Below, in pieces: positions 19,035-31,642 of a DNA stretch of 64,000 nucleotides (positions are counted from its first letter, which is position 1; each line of letters opens with the position of its first letter). The position numbers and the translations under genes were made by a program. The notes under the pieces are model-generated. The model ran no database searches, was not told the DNA's origin, and was given only the letters and a program-made list of their open reading frames with translations. The stretch lies in NCBI RefSeq assembly GCF_014200435.1, contig NZ_JACHBR010000001.1, positions 4,495,501-4,559,500 of the forward strand. The letters run 5' to 3'. Source of the DNA: Sphaerisporangium krabiense (GTDB lineage: Bacteria; Actinomycetota; Actinomycetes; Streptosporangiales; Streptosporangiaceae).

Positions 19035-19063
19035 TTGACGGTCACCCCCCGGCGATCTACGGT
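19035..19063 (+). promoter_or_regulatory. Putative promoter of the phosphotriesterase-family gene
   Basis: TTGACG (19035-19040), 17 bases, TACGGT (19058-19063). The predicted start point near 19070 would give a leader of about 35 bases holding the AGGAGG ribosome site. Confidence 0.5.
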
Positions 19064-19105
19064 GAGCTCCCCTCCGTTCCTTCGATGGCGAGTTCAGGAG
19101 GTTCC

Positions 19106-20083
19106 ATGGCCGTGGTGGAGACCGTGCGCGGGCCGGTGGAGGTCGAGCGGCTGGGCGAGACGCTCATGCACGAGCACGTGTTCGTGCTCGACCCTCAGCA
19201 CGTGCAGGACTACGGCGAAGGGGCGTGGTGGGACGAGGAGTTCCGGGTCGCCGACGCCATCGCCAAGCTGCGGAAGCTCGTGGCCAGGGGGGTGTCCACC
19301 ATCGTCGATCCGACGGTGTGGGGCATCGGCCGGTACATTCCGCGCGTCCAGCGGGTGGCCGCCGAGGTGCCCGAGCTCAACATCATCGTGGCCACCGGGC
19401 TGTACAGCTTCGCGGACGTGCCGTTCGCGTACGCCAACCAGGGGCCGGGCACGCTGCTCGACATCCCCGAACCGATGGTGGAGGACTTCGCCAAGGACAT
19501 CACCGACGGCATCGCCGGAACCGGCGTGAAGGCGGCGTTCCTCAAGTGCGCGATCGACGGTCACGGCCTGATGCCGGGCGTGGAGCGCATCCTGCGGGCC
19601 GTGGCGCTCACCCACGTCAGGACCGGCGTGCCGATCACCGTGCACACCGACCCCCACACCCAGACCGGCCTCGCCGTGCTCGACGTGTTCACCGAGGAAG
19701 GCGTGGACCTTACCAAGGTCGTGCTCGGCCACTCCGGCGACAGCAACGACCTGGACCACCTCATGCGGCTCGCCGACTCCGGGGCGACGCTCGGCATGGA
19801 CCGCTTCGGGCTGGAGTTCTACAACCCCACCGGCTCCCGGGTGGACACGGTCGTGCGCCTGTGCGAGCGCGGCTACGCCGACCGCATGGTGCTCAGCCAC
19901 GACTACGCCTGCTTCATGGACACCGTGGGGGAGCACTGGGACGAGGCGCTGCCGCAGGTCGCCCCGCAGTGGCACTACGGCCACATCCACGACGACATCC
20001 TGCCCGCCCTGCGCGAGAAGGGCGTCACCGACGCGCAGATCCACCAGATGCTCGTCGAGAACCCCCGCAGGCACTTCTCCTGA
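19106..20083 (+). CDS. Phosphotriesterase-family metal-dependent hydrolase
   Basis: 325 residues; ATG 19106 is chosen over an upstream in-frame ATG at 19085 because CAGGAGG lies seven bases before it. The binuclear metal site of the PTE family is intact: HxH in LMHEHVF, bridging Lys in AAFLKCAIDG, His in TVHTDP and VLGHSGD, and Asp in LSHDYACFM. Natural substrates in this family are often lactones (PTE-like lactonases), so organophosphate activity should not be assumed. Confidence 0.88.
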   Translation: MAVVETVRGPVEVERLGETLMHEHVFVLDPQHVQDYGEGAWWDEEFRVADAIAKLRKLVARGVSTIVDPTVWGIGRYIPRVQRVAAEVPELNIIVATGLYSFADVPFAYANQGPGTLLDIPEPMVEDFAKDITDGIAGTGVKAAFLKCAIDGHGLMPGVERILRAVALTHVRTGVPITVHTDPHTQTGLAVLDVFTEEGVDLTKVVLGHSGDSNDLDHLMRLADSGATLGMDRFGLEFYNPTGSRVDTVVRLCERGYADRMVLSHDYACFMDTVGEHWDEALPQVAPQWHYGHIHDDILPALREKGVTDAQIHQMLVENPRRHFS

Positions 20084-20084
20084 C

Positions 20085-20118
20085 GGGCGTGCCGTCCGCC
20101 GCCGCGGACGGCACGCCC
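20085..20118. terminator. Strong hairpin between convergent genes
   Basis: A perfect 15-bp stem, GGGCGTGCCGTCCGC (20085-20099) with its complement at 20104-20118, has a 4-base loop. It lies right after the hydrolase stop and just before the tex stop, serving as a likely bidirectional terminator without a T tract. Confidence 0.7.
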
Positions 20119-20128
20119 CTCACAGGCG

Positions 20129-22495
<2,367 letters not shown>

Positions 22496-22596
22496 GGTGT
22501 TGGTCCGCCTTCGGTTCGAGGTACGGGGACGATTGTGCACCCCCGCCCCTCGATTGTCGCGCCCCGCGGGACGCGGTCAGGGCCCCGGGAACGCGA

Positions 22597-22629
22597 AAGG
22601 GGAGCCGCGCCCCGCGCGCGGCTCCCCTT
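22597..22629 (-). terminator. Terminator of the chitinase gene
   Basis: A 13-bp perfect stem (AAGGGGAGCCGCG at 22597-22609, complement at 22617-22629) lies just past the chitinase stop on the minus strand. Read on that strand the stem ends in CCCCTTT, a short T run. Confidence 0.72.
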
Positions 22630-22640
22630 CGTGCCTGGGG

Positions 22641-24890
<2,250 letters not shown>

Positions 24891-25405
24891 ATGGTGCTCC
24901 ACGTCCATCGGGCGGATGGGAAGGGGGGGTACAACTGGACGCATGTACGGAGCCGACGTGCCGCCGAAGCCGGGACAGTGACGTCGGCCGGTCGCCGGGT
25001 GTGCCGGGCGACAGGAGGAGCCAGGCATGGGTGTGGTGGGGATCGCGGCATACTGCGACCTTCCTACCTTGGGCTAGAGCCCTTACTTTTAGGAAGCTTT
25101 CCTTTTAATTAGCTGGAAACCTACCCGCAGGCGCTTGCGCCGTCAATGTCTCTGGCACACCCGAGTCGGGTGCTCTCCCGCCGGGCCCGCTCCCGGCCTT
25201 CCGGGGGACGCGGGCGCCCCGGGCCGCGCGCGTCTTCTCACCTGGCCAATTCCCGGCGACGGGACGGACCGGGGACGAGAGCGGGCGCCGCGTCATTCCA
25301 TAGCGGCACGGGCTCAAACGAGATGATCGTCACACGGCCGCCACGGGTGGGCCCTCTCCGGCGGGCCGCCCCGCGACGCGGTGCGGTGCGGTTACGCTCG
25401 GAGGT
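24891..25405. other. Chitinase upstream region, no gene seen
   Basis: 515 bases without a credible gene between the divergent chitinase and DinB-like genes. It includes a locally AT-rich block at 25084-25125 with an inverted repeat AGGAA-GCT-TTCCT (25091-25103), next to the DasR-like site, which together look like the chitinase promoter region. Confidence 0.5.
25068..25083. promoter_or_regulatory. DasR-like operator (dre-like site)
   Basis: CTTGGGCTAGAGCCCT matches 11 of 16 positions of the dre consensus AGTGGTCTAGACCACT (consensus from memory of Streptomyces DasR work) and keeps the central CTAGA within a GGGCT-AG-AGCCC palindrome. DasR represses chitin and GlcNAc genes, so the placement upstream of a chitinase is sensible. 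Binding is inferred. Confidence 0.45.
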
Positions 25406-26182
25406 ATGAACGTGGCGGAAAGCCTGACCTACGAGCGGTTCATCGCGGCCGCGGAGGCCGAGACGAGCCGGATGGCCGCCGCCGCGCGGGAGGCGGGCCC
25501 CGAGGCCCCGGTGCCCACCTGCCCCGGGTGGAGCGTCACCAAGCTGCTCAAGCACCTCGGCATCGTCCAGCGCTGGGCCGCGCACATCGTGGGCGAGCGC
25601 GTCCAGGTGCCGGTCGGCACGCGCCAGGTCCCCGTCGAGCTCCCCGGCGACCCCGGGGACTACCCCGGCTGGCTGGAGGACGGCGGGCGCGCGCTCGCCG
25701 CGACGCTGCGCGCGGCCGGCCCCGGCGCGCCGGTGTGGTCCTGGGGGCCTGGCGGGACCGCCGGGTTCTGGGCGCGGCGCATGGCGCACGAGGCGGCCGT
25801 CCACCGGGCCGACGCCGAGATCGCCGCCGGCCTCGCCCCGCGGTTCGACGCCCGGCTCGCCGCGGACGGCGTCGACGAGTTCCTCGGCAACCTGGGCATG
25901 GTCCCCGCGGTCGCCGAGCGCCTCGCCGCGCTGGGCGAGGAGAGCCGCACGCTGCACTTCCACGCCACCGACCTCGACGGCGCGGGCGAGTGGCTGGTCA
26001 GGCTGACGCCGGGCGGGTTCACCTGGGAGCACGGCCACGGCAAGGGCGACGTCGCGGCGCGCGGCACGGCGAGCGACCTGCTGCTGCTCGTCTACGGCCG
26101 GTCGGATCCGGCGTCCGGCCGCGTCGAGGTCCTCGGCGACGAAGGCCTGCTGACGCGGTGGCTGGCGGCCACACCGCTCTAG
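25406..26182 (+). CDS. Maleylpyruvate isomerase N-terminal (DinB-like, mycothiol-type) family protein
   Basis: 258 residues. The N-terminal four-helix metal-binding domain shows the usual pieces TCPGWSVTKLLKHLG, FWARRMAHEAAVHRADAE and an all-beta C-terminal part (FHATDLDGAGEWLVRL). The three histidines (in LLKHLG and HEAAVHR) would bind a metal. Relatives are mycothiol-dependent transferases or isomerases; the substrate here is unknown. A second, divergent member of the same family is encoded at 32700. Confidence 0.8.
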   Translation: MNVAESLTYERFIAAAEAETSRMAAAAREAGPEAPVPTCPGWSVTKLLKHLGIVQRWAAHIVGERVQVPVGTRQVPVELPGDPGDYPGWLEDGGRALAATLRAAGPGAPVWSWGPGGTAGFWARRMAHEAAVHRADAEIAAGLAPRFDARLAADGVDEFLGNLGMVPAVAERLAALGEESRTLHFHATDLDGAGEWLVRLTPGGFTWEHGHGKGDVAARGTASDLLLLVYGRSDPASGRVEVLGDEGLLTRWLAATPL

Positions 26183-26240
26183 CCCCGGCTTCCGGGCGCG
26201 CGGTGCCGTCACGGGCGCGGCGACCCGGAGGGCGCGCCGT

Positions 26241-26438
26241 TCAGAGGTAGCGGCCGGTCTCGCCCCAGTGGGCGGCGTCCAGCGCCTGGTCCGGCACCTC
26301 CTGCGGGCGGTCGGTCGCGACCACTTCCACCATCTCGCCCGGCCGGACGCGCTCGGGCAGCGTTCCGAACCTGACGTACCTCAGGAACGCGTACTCTTCG
26401 GGGCTGAACTGCTCCACCGGCGCGTCCTCGTCGTGCAT
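26241..26438 (-). CDS. Small hypothetical protein at the end of the conflict-like operon
   Basis: 65 residues from ATG 26438, with GAGGAGG five bases upstream. It has an acidic helical start (EDAPVEQFSPEEYAFLRYVR) and a C-terminal segment with EMVEVVATDRPQEVPDQALD. I do not recognise the family. It lies 81 bases after the phosphoribosyltransferase-like gene on the same strand and may be the last gene of that operon; its own good ribosome site argues that it is real. Confidence 0.55.
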   Translation of the reverse strand: MHDEDAPVEQFSPEEYAFLRYVRFGTLPERVRPGEMVEVVATDRPQEVPDQALDAAHWGETGRYL

Positions 26439-26519
26439 CGCGGCCTCCTCACCCACGACCATTGTCGCCAGCCGGACATCACCCCGCAATCGCCCCGATC
26501 ACCCTCGCATCTCCTCAAT

Positions 26520-27410
26520 TCAGCCGGATCCATGCAGACGGCGCTTCCAGTCGGGGCCGAGCGCGTCCGCGTACGCCGCGCGCTCGCGGGACAGCTCCGC
26601 CCAGTCCTCCGGCCTCTCGGCCACCGCCAGGCAGTCGCTGCCGTGCAGGCCCCACACCTCCGCCTCCACCCAGCACAGGTGCCGGTACTTGCGCGGCGCC
26701 GTGGCCTGCGCGCCGAAATCCCAGCCCACCGCCGACACCGCCTTGCCCGAGAACTGCCGGGCCGCCCGGTCGGCGTACGCGCGCCGGGTGAGCGTGTCCG
26801 GGTGCAGGAAGGAGAGGTCGAACCCGTTGAGGCCGAGCCCGAACGCCGCGAGGCCGTAGAGGAACGTCGCCCGGATCCCCCGCCGGGCGCAGAAGGCGGT
26901 GATCCGCCGTGCCCCGCGCAACGCCCCCGCGTACGACAGGACGTACACCCGCTCCAGCCGGTGCGACTCCAGGTACCGGCCCAGGGCGGCGATGATCGTC
27001 GCGCCGGAGGCGACGGTGTCCCCCACCAGCAGCGTGTCGGCGGGCGCCTCGAACTGGGCGTAGGACACCTCGACCCGCGCGGTGTCCGGCGAGACGGCCA
27101 CCCGGGAGGTCGCGACGAGGTTCAGCGGCAGGTTCTCGCCGCTCTGCCGGACGGCCGCCTCGCCGAGCTGGTAGACGAGGCCCTTGCTCAGGATCGCCAG
27201 CTCGGCCGTGCGGCCCGGCTGGTACTCGTCGCCGAGATGGCCGAGGAAGAGCCGGCTCGACTCCAGGCAGGCGCGGCGGAAGTCGGCGCCGATCAGGTTG
27301 CGGTCGAACAGCAGCCGTTCCAGCGCGCCGTTGTGCACGACGTACAGACGGGACCCTCGGGTGCCCGCCTCGATGAGCTCCGCGGTGCTGCCTTCCGCGT
27401 CGAGGATCAC
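26520..27410 (-). CDS. Phosphoribosyltransferase-like protein
   Basis: 296 residues from GTG 27410, preceded by AGGAGGAG. A type I PRTase PRPP-binding motif is clear: LLVGDTVASGATIIAAL (residues 127-143), with a following Rossmann-like strand (RVYVLSYAGALRGARRI). The N-terminal 100 residues form an extra domain I do not recognise, with VYQLGEAAVRQSGENLPLNL. It is not one of the usual purine or pyrimidine salvage enzymes by length or flanks. PRTase-like genes recur in bacterial conflict and stress operons, and this one is third in an operon with an amyloid-motif pair, 46 bases after the putative effector. Reaction unknown. Confidence 0.72.
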   Translation of the reverse strand: MILDAEGSTAELIEAGTRGSRLYVVHNGALERLLFDRNLIGADFRRACLESSRLFLGHLGDEYQPGRTAELAILSKGLVYQLGEAAVRQSGENLPLNLVATSRVAVSPDTARVEVSYAQFEAPADTLLVGDTVASGATIIAALGRYLESHRLERVYVLSYAGALRGARRITAFCARRGIRATFLYGLAAFGLGLNGFDLSFLHPDTLTRRAYADRAARQFSGKAVSAVGWDFGAQATAPRKYRHLCWVEAEVWGLHGSDCLAVAERPEDWAELSRERAAYADALGPDWKRRLHGSG

Positions 27411-27456
27411 CTGTCTCCTCCTGTTCCGTGGTGGGCGTGCTCTCCGGCGATGACGG

Positions 27457-28671
27457 TCAGCCGGGCGCGCGGGCCAGACGCTCGGCCACCGCCGCCACGT
27501 TCGACACGGCCTGCCCGCAGGTCAGCGCGGGATCGAGCCCGGCGCCCGCGCGCACCACCGCGCACCTGACCGCGTCCGCCGAGCCGCTCCCGTACAGCGT
27601 GGAGGTGATGACCCCGAACTCGGGACGGGACCTCAGCAGCACCAGCTCCCGCCACGTCGCCCCGTCATGGACGAACTCGTCGACGCGCAGCCAGCGCAGC
27701 GCGAGGTCGAGGCGGCGGTAGGAGAGCACCCGTCCCCGCAGGCCGTCCTCGGTCTCGTCCAGGCCGCACGACAGCGGGGCCAGGGGCAGGTCGGTGAGGA
27801 GCGAGGCGTCCAGGTCGCGCACGTAGCAGCGCAGGTACGCGGCCGACACGAACTGCGCGAGACGGCCGCGAGCCTGGTCCGGGACGGGCGCGGGCAGCGT
27901 GCGCTCGACGAACCGCCTGACGAACGCCTGCCCGTCCAGCCGGTCCGGCGACGCCGCCATGACGGCCGCCACCTGATCGTACGGACGCCCCCAGGCGCGC
28001 GCGAGCGTGCGGACGAGCCCGGAGAGGTCACCGTCCGGGGTCACCGCCCTTTTCCACATTTCGGCGATTCCCGTGGCGGTCGGATCGCCGAAACGGGGAT
28101 ACCAGGCGAGGTCGGGGGCGACGCGGAGCGGGCCCGCGCGGGCGTACGCATTCCCGCGGTCGCCGCGGTACTCGCGCGCCTTTCTTTCGCGGTACGCCGA
28201 CAACTCCGGAGTGGTCGAGGTATGGCGCACCAAGCCCTCGTGGACGAGCGGCGTCAAATTCCCGAGGAAAACGCCGAACCACGGCAGCTCGAACATGGAG
28301 GACGACGGGAACAGCAGATAGGAATCGGTCAGCAGGACGGCGAGCCGCGTCGCGTCCAGCGCCTGCCGCATGGCCGCCTCCGCGTCCCGCCCGGCCGCGT
28401 CCCTGCCGTAGCAGGCGAGGATCTCCGGGTTGAGGTACTGGACGAACAGCGGCCTCTCACGACGGTGGGTCCCCTCGCGCGCGGCCTCGGTCCGCCGGGC
28501 CGCGGCCGTCCCGTCGGGCGTCACCGGTGTCCCGCCGAGCGTCACGTTCACCGACAGGTCGCGCGCCGCCGTGAACGCGTCCCCGCGGGCCAGCACCCGC
28601 TGCCCGGCCATGTGCCCGTGCCGCGCCGCCCACGGGACGGGGCGGCGCGGCGGCCCCGGTCTAGGCTTCAT
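27457..28671 (-). CDS. Unknown protein with N-terminal amyloid-signalling-like motif (putative effector)
   Basis: 404 residues. ATG 28671 overlaps the stop of the upstream gene by 11 bases and lacks its own ribosome site, so translation is probably coupled; ATG 28611 is an alternative. Residues 26-44 read VLARGDAFTAARDLSVNVT, the same motif that ends the upstream protein (GRDSYTSARDLHVT). The rest is helix-rich and unrecognised: PLFVQYLNPEILACYGRD, LLTDSYLLFPSSSMFELPWF, then a region rich in Arg and aromatics to the C-terminus. No protease, nuclease, TIR or transmembrane signature is seen. Inference: the motif recruits this protein to the adaptor by homotypic assembly and the body is a novel effector or sensor. 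Confidence 0.65.
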   Translation of the reverse strand: MKPRPGPPRRPVPWAARHGHMAGQRVLARGDAFTAARDLSVNVTLGGTPVTPDGTAAARRTEAAREGTHRRERPLFVQYLNPEILACYGRDAAGRDAEAAMRQALDATRLAVLLTDSYLLFPSSSMFELPWFGVFLGNLTPLVHEGLVRHTSTTPELSAYRERKAREYRGDRGNAYARAGPLRVAPDLAWYPRFGDPTATGIAEMWKRAVTPDGDLSGLVRTLARAWGRPYDQVAAVMAASPDRLDGQAFVRRFVERTLPAPVPDQARGRLAQFVSAAYLRCYVRDLDASLLTDLPLAPLSCGLDETEDGLRGRVLSYRRLDLALRWLRVDEFVHDGATWRELVLLRSRPEFGVITSTLYGSGSADAVRCAVVRAGAGLDPALTCGQAVSNVAAVAERLARAPG

Positions 28672-29092
28672 CGGGATCGCGGGGGACGGCGGGGCGCGGG
28701 GTGACGTGCAGGTCGCGGGCCGAGGTGTAGGAGTCGCGTCCGGCGTTGATCTGCTGGACCACCGTGAAGGTGTCGCGGGCGGTGGCCTTGCGCGCCTCGT
28801 CGACGAACTCCCGCAACTCGGGCGCCGCCTCGCCGTGCCCGCTCAGGAACGCGCCGAGCATCGCCGCCCACCGCCGCCGCTCCTCGGCTGCCGACCCCGG
28901 CGAGCCGGCGGCCGCACGCAGATGTCGCTCGGTGACGTCGAGCTGCCCGGCCAGGTCCGGATCGTCCTCGCCGCGATGACGGTTGAAGATCTTGGCCAGA
29001 CGGGCCTTCGCGGTCTCCCAGGTGTCCCGGGTCACCGCCTGGACGAGGGCGGTGCTCGCGACGCCCGCAAGGGCGGCCATAGTGGGGTCCAT
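28661..29092 (-). CDS. Small helical protein with C-terminal amyloid-signalling-like motif (putative adaptor)
   Basis: 143 residues from ATG 29092, with GAAGGAG seven bases upstream (a second ATG 33 bases earlier has none). The N-terminal part (MAALAGVASTALVQAVTRDT, then WETAKARLAKIF) matches a common actinobacterial family of short helical proteins that I know from genes encoded beside NLR-like or protease-like effectors. A charged helical linker follows, then QQINAGRDSYTSARDLHVT (residues 113-131). This tail resembles the AGRD-type motifs at the ends of such proteins, thought to form amyloid-like contacts with a matching motif in the partner. Here the partner is the overlapping downstream gene. 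Confidence 0.7.
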   Translation of the reverse strand: MDPTMAALAGVASTALVQAVTRDTWETAKARLAKIFNRHRGEDDPDLAGQLDVTERHLRAAAGSPGSAAEERRRWAAMLGAFLSGHGEAAPELREFVDEARKATARDTFTVVQQINAGRDSYTSARDLHVTPRPAVPRDPDEA

Positions 29093-29192
29093 CGCGATAC
29101 TCCTTCGATGCGACGCGTTCCCCACTAACGACTGATCGGCTGGTTGCCCCGCTAGTATGCCTCCGCCGAGTGACGCATTTCCAGGGATTTAT

Positions 29193-29287
29193 AAACGTTC
29201 ATGTAAACAGCCGGTGATCGTGCGCCGCGCCGGCAATACCGCCTTCCGCGTCACCGTCGTGAAACGTTTCATTCTTTCCCAAACGTT
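29193..29287. promoter_or_regulatory. Three AAACGTT boxes upstream of the putative conflict operon
   Basis: AAACGTT occurs at 29193-29199, at 29262-29268 inside a perfect 12-bp palindrome TGAAACGTTTCA (29260-29271), and at 29281-29287. They lie 100-195 bases ahead of the adaptor start in an unusually AT-rich stretch. They could be regulator sites for the operon; no regulator is identified and the function is inferred. Confidence 0.35.
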
Positions 29288-29339
29288 CCCATACCAAGAT
29301 TCCATAACCCTCCACCATGAGCGAACGCCACCGATTCGG

Positions 29340-30458
29340 CTAAGAGACCGGCAGGGGGTCCTGCCCGAGGAAACGGTGGCCGTTGGCGGCGGAGCGGCGT
29401 ACGGCGGCGAAACCGTAGTCGATCATCGCGGTTTCGTACGCGCGGAGCGCCGGCACGATCGGGCCGCCGTCGCGCAGGGCCTTCGCCAGCGTGGCGGCGT
29501 CGCGCAGGGCGGTGTTGGCGCCGACCCCGCCGGCCGGGCTCATCGCGTGGACGGCGTCCCCGAGCAGGGTCACGGTGCCGGTGGACCACGGGTCGACGGG
29601 CACGCTCGTGCGAAGGACGGCGGGGAAGAGGCCGGCCGTGTCCCAGTGCTCCACGATCCGCCGGATCCGCGGATGCCAGCCGTCGACGAGGTCCAGCACC
29701 ATGGCGCGCAGGTCCACGCCGGACATCCGGAGCAGATCGGCGTCGGTGCAGGGCAGATGCTCGGGGCGGGCGCCGAAGCCGCAGGTCATGTACGACAGAT
29801 GCGGGGTCTCCACCGGCGCCACGCCGACGAAGGACCCGTTCGGGCCGATGACCGCGGTGAACACGTTGAACATGTCGGCGGTGAACAGTTCGCGGGTCCG
29901 GTCGTCGAGCGGGACGGTGCCGTACAGCTGGCGCAGGCCGGTGTCGACCACCTGGGCGTGCGGCAGCAACCGGCGTCGTATGACGGAGTTGACGCCGTCG
30001 GCGCCCACCAGCACGTCACCGGCCGCGCTGGTCCCGTCGGCGAAACGGGCGGTGATCCTGCCGCCGGGTTCGATGGCGTATCCGGTGCAGCGCCGGCCGA
30101 AGGCGACCACGTCCTCCAGGCCGGTCAGGAGAATGCGGCGCAGCGTCAGCCGGTCGACCGCCAGCGGCGCCGTCTCCTCGGCGGATTCGACGGTCCATCG
30201 ATGGCCGAGCCGCTCGTCGAGGAACACCGAGCGAGGGCCGGGCCGTCCGGAGGTGTCCAGGAACGATCGCCACAGCCGGGACGGCAGGGCGTCGCGCAGC
30301 GCGCGCTGACCGTCCGCGTTGATGTGCAGGCGGTAGCCCTGGCGGCGGAAGATCGGCGTCGCGTCCCGCTCGTGGACCGAGACGCCGATGCCGTCCTGGC
30401 GTAGCCGCTGGGCCAGGCACAGCCCGCCGAGGCCGGCGCCGATGACGAGTACGTGCAT
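29340..30458 (-). CDS. FAD-dependent aromatic-hydroxylase-type monooxygenase
   Basis: 372 residues with the class A flavoprotein monooxygenase plan: FAD-binding VIGAGLGGLCLAQ at residues 5-17, an Asp-Gly motif in VLVGADGVNSVIRRR, and the second FAD contact GDAVHAMSPAGGVGANTALR near residue 300. ATG 30458 has AAGGGAG ahead. Such enzymes hydroxylate small organic molecules using NAD(P)H and oxygen. The gene lies 117 bases after an Lrp-type regulator on the same strand. Substrate unknown. Confidence 0.88.
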   Translation of the reverse strand: MHVLVIGAGLGGLCLAQRLRQDGIGVSVHERDATPIFRRQGYRLHINADGQRALRDALPSRLWRSFLDTSGRPGPRSVFLDERLGHRWTVESAEETAPLAVDRLTLRRILLTGLEDVVAFGRRCTGYAIEPGGRITARFADGTSAAGDVLVGADGVNSVIRRRLLPHAQVVDTGLRQLYGTVPLDDRTRELFTADMFNVFTAVIGPNGSFVGVAPVETPHLSYMTCGFGARPEHLPCTDADLLRMSGVDLRAMVLDLVDGWHPRIRRIVEHWDTAGLFPAVLRTSVPVDPWSTGTVTLLGDAVHAMSPAGGVGANTALRDAATLAKALRDGGPIVPALRAYETAMIDYGFAAVRRSAANGHRFLGQDPLPVS

Positions 30459-30488
30459 GGTCGTGGCTCCCTTCTGTCACGACCAACC

Positions 30489-30516
30489 CTCGGTGCGGGA
30501 CACCGCTCGCACCGAG
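30489..30516. promoter_or_regulatory. Inverted repeat between the Lrp regulator and monooxygenase genes
   Basis: CTCGGTGCG (30489-30497) and CGCACCGAG (30508-30516) form a perfect 9-bp inverted repeat with a 10-base spacer, just ahead of the monooxygenase ribosome site. It may be an operator for the Lrp-type protein or an RNA hairpin. Confidence 0.4.
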
Positions 30517-30575
30517 TCGGACCGGGAGTCGTGCGCGGTTTCCGCCGCGGACGACGTTCCCGGCGGCGGTTTCCG

Positions 30576-31550
30576 TCACCGCAGGACGGCTCCGGCGCGC
30601 TTCACCGTCCGGATCAACGGCAGGGTCTCCACATGGCGGACGGCCTTCAACGCCCCGATCCGCTCGGTCAGGTACCGGTACAGGTCACGTGAGTCCCGGC
30701 ACGCGACCCCGGCGTAGAGGTTGGCCGCGCCGGTCGTGGCCGCCGCCACGGTGACCTCCGGATGAGCGGCGAGGGCCTCGCCCGCGGCGGCGAGCCTGGA
30801 GGGCTTCACCGACATCCACAGGTAGGCCTCGGCCTGGTATCCGAGCAGTCCCGGCGCGATGTCGACGTCGAAGTAGAGCGCCCCGCTCTCCCGCAGCCGC
30901 GCGAGCCGCCGCCGTACCGTCGACTCCGACCGGCCCGTGACGCCGGCCAGCTCGGCGTGCGAAAGGCGCGCGTCCCTGGCCAGGGCCTCCACCAGGGCGT
31001 GGTCCTCGTCCTCCACCACGATCGGCGCTCCGCCGTCCTGAGGCGGGACGGGCGATGGCCGCAGGCGCTCGATCTGCTCGTCGGACAGCGCCCGCAGCCC
31101 TGCCCATCCCGTCGGCCCGCCGGTGAACATGTGCAGCATCCGGTGCGCGCTGACCGAGGTCACCTGCCGGGTCCGCGGCAGCTTCTCCAGCAGGAACGCG
31201 TCGCGTTCCGCCGCCGTGCGCGCCAGCGTGCCGCAGACGATCTCGGTGCCCCCGGACAGCAGGCTCACCCAGGAGGTGTCGGAACGACGCGCCAGAGCCG
31301 TCGCGAGGGCGAGGCCGGCGTCCGGAGCGCATCGCAGCCGGATCGCCCAGGAGGCGTAGCCGAGGCGCAGCCCGTCCACCACGCCGACGACGCGGAGAGC
31401 CCCTGCCGAACGCAGCCGCCGGTAGCGGCGGGCGACCGTGTTCTCCGAGACGCCGAGCGCCTCGCCGATCCTGCTGAACGGTGCTCGGCCGTCGAGCTGC
31501 AACGCGTGGGCGAGAGCGACGTCCAGCGGATCGAGCGCGACGGATTCCAC
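30576..31550 (-). CDS. Tandem-domain Lrp/AsnC family transcriptional regulator
   Basis: 324 residues, about twice the usual Lrp length because the unit is duplicated. Two helix-turn-helix segments are visible (FSRIGEALGVSENTVARRYRRL near 25-46 and LSHAELAGVTGRSESTVRRRL near 195), each followed by an AsnC-type ligand domain (the second has GYQAEAYLWMSVKP). Fused Lrp proteins occur in actinomycetes. It starts at GTG 31550 with a weak ribosome site. As the gene directly upstream of the monooxygenase it probably controls that gene. Confidence 0.85.
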   Translation of the reverse strand: MESVALDPLDVALAHALQLDGRAPFSRIGEALGVSENTVARRYRRLRSAGALRVVGVVDGLRLGYASWAIRLRCAPDAGLALATALARRSDTSWVSLLSGGTEIVCGTLARTAAERDAFLLEKLPRTRQVTSVSAHRMLHMFTGGPTGWAGLRALSDEQIERLRPSPVPPQDGGAPIVVEDEDHALVEALARDARLSHAELAGVTGRSESTVRRRLARLRESGALYFDVDIAPGLLGYQAEAYLWMSVKPSRLAAAGEALAAHPEVTVAAATTGAANLYAGVACRDSRDLYRYLTERIGALKAVRHVETLPLIRTVKRAGAVLR

Positions 31551-31642
31551 CCGGCGAGCCTATTGGTGGCGCATCGCTCCTTCCGCCCTCCCCGGCCAGG
31601 GTCTTGCGACGGGCGCCGCGGCGGCAGGCCGGCGGCGTGGGG

